A stretch of 5,921 nucleotides of DNA from Paramuribaculum sp. (lineage in GTDB: Bacteria > Bacteroidota > Bacteroidia > Bacteroidales > Muribaculaceae). Position 1 is the first letter of the stretch. The number at the start of each line of letters is the position of its first letter. Location: NCBI GenBank assembly GCA_009775605.1, contig VSPV01000139.1, positions 1-5,921 of the forward strand, read 5' to 3'. The notes beneath the pieces are model-generated. The model was not told where the DNA came from and did no database searches. It was given only the letters and a program-made list of their open reading frames with translations. The position numbers and the translations under genes are program-made. This document shows positions 5,514 to 5,921 of this stretch, one piece after another.

Positions 5514-5921
5514 TTATTTATTGTTCTTGAGTCCTATGGCCTGGTTGGCGGTCATTATTATGGTCTTGAAGATATCTTCGGGATAGCATCCGCGTGAGAG
5601 GTCGTTGACAGGGGCGGCGAGACCCTGAAGAACGGGACCAACGGCCTCTACATTGCCAAGGCGCTGCACGAGCTTGTAGGCGATATTGCCGACTTCAAGC
5701 GAGGGGAACACGAGCACGTTGGCGCGTCCGCTCAGAGGGCTGTTGGGTGCCTTAGTGGCTGCCACGCTGGGCACGATGGATGCGTCGGCCTGAAGCTCGC
5801 CGTCGATGTTGAGGTCGGGGCGCATCTCTTTGGCAATCTTTGTGGCTTCGATCACCTTGTCAACTCGTTCATGCTTTGCGCTGCCTTTGGTCGAGAAGCT
5901 GAGAATGGCCACGCGGGGCTC
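5514..5921 (-). CDS. pta: Phosphate acetyltransferase, C-terminal part (cut by window edge)
   Basis: Pta (EC 2.3.1.8) converts acetyl-CoA and phosphate to acetyl phosphate, the substrate of AckA. Only the last 135 codons are present; the frame stays open to the window edge, so the 5' part lies beyond base 5921. A GTG at 5912 is internal and not a real start. The visible part holds the strongly conserved C-terminal PTA/PTB-domain motifs: VAILSFSTKGSA near the start, RPDLNIDGELQADAS, KAPNSPLSGRANVLVFPSLEVGN, VGPVLQGLAAPVNDLSRG and a final helix ending in LKNNK. These match the E. coli Pta C-terminus closely, including the APNSP and PVNDLSRG segments that line the active-site cleft. The stop is 23 nt before ackA, the usual pta-ackA order. 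Whether the full protein has an N-terminal regulatory extension cannot be told from here. Confidence 0.96.
   Translation of the reverse strand, partial: EPRVAILSFSTKGSAKHERVDKVIEATKIAKEMRPDLNIDGELQADASIVPSVAATKAPNSPLSGRANVLVFPSLEVGNIAYKLVQRLGNVEAVGPVLQGLAAPVNDLSRGCYPEDIFKTIIMTANQAIGLKNNK

Noticed and set aside
5910..5912. GTG at 5912 as a start codon for a small protein
   Set aside because: The frame continues to the window edge and the residues before it fit Pta, so this is an internal codon of a truncated pta.

Overview
The window most likely comes from a member of the Bacteroidales; a Muribaculaceae-like gut organism is my best guess, but this cannot be proven from sequence alone. Supporting points are a short-form (type II-like) meso-diaminopimelate dehydrogenase, an AckA of typical length, AT-rich gene leaders without clear Shine-Dalgarno sequences, and a good Bacteroidota -7 element (TAnnTTTG) before one gene.

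The right half (about 3300-5921) is core metabolism on the minus strand and is visibly GC-rich. In transcription order it holds the 3' end of pta (phosphotransacetylase, cut by the window edge), ackA (acetate kinase) and ddh (meso-diaminopimelate D-dehydrogenase). Gaps of 23 and 13 nt suggest one operon, closed by a strong 15-bp hairpin terminator at 3313-3350. Pta and AckA convert acetyl-CoA to acetate with ATP gain. Ddh interconverts tetrahydrodipicolinate and meso-DAP for lysine and peptidoglycan synthesis.

The left half (1 to about 3240) looks like accessory DNA. It carries two convergent, more AT-rich genes of unknown role. One (570-1682, plus) encodes an exported 370-residue protein that I do not recognise. 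The other (2041-3189, minus) encodes a 382-residue protein with an N-terminal membrane anchor, a charged helical linker, a PH/GRAM-like middle and a C-terminal winged helix resembling the gamma domain of FtsK, with no FtsK motor.

The non-coding parts of the left half are structured. A diverged repeat of about 185 bp occurs twice in the same orientation (177-362 and 1757-1941), bracketing the exported-protein gene. A 21-bp direct repeat at the left edge (12-32 and 53-73) may be part of a mobile-element end. A 14-bp tandem duplication lies at 1714-1741. No rRNA, tRNA, CRISPR array or transposase gene was seen.
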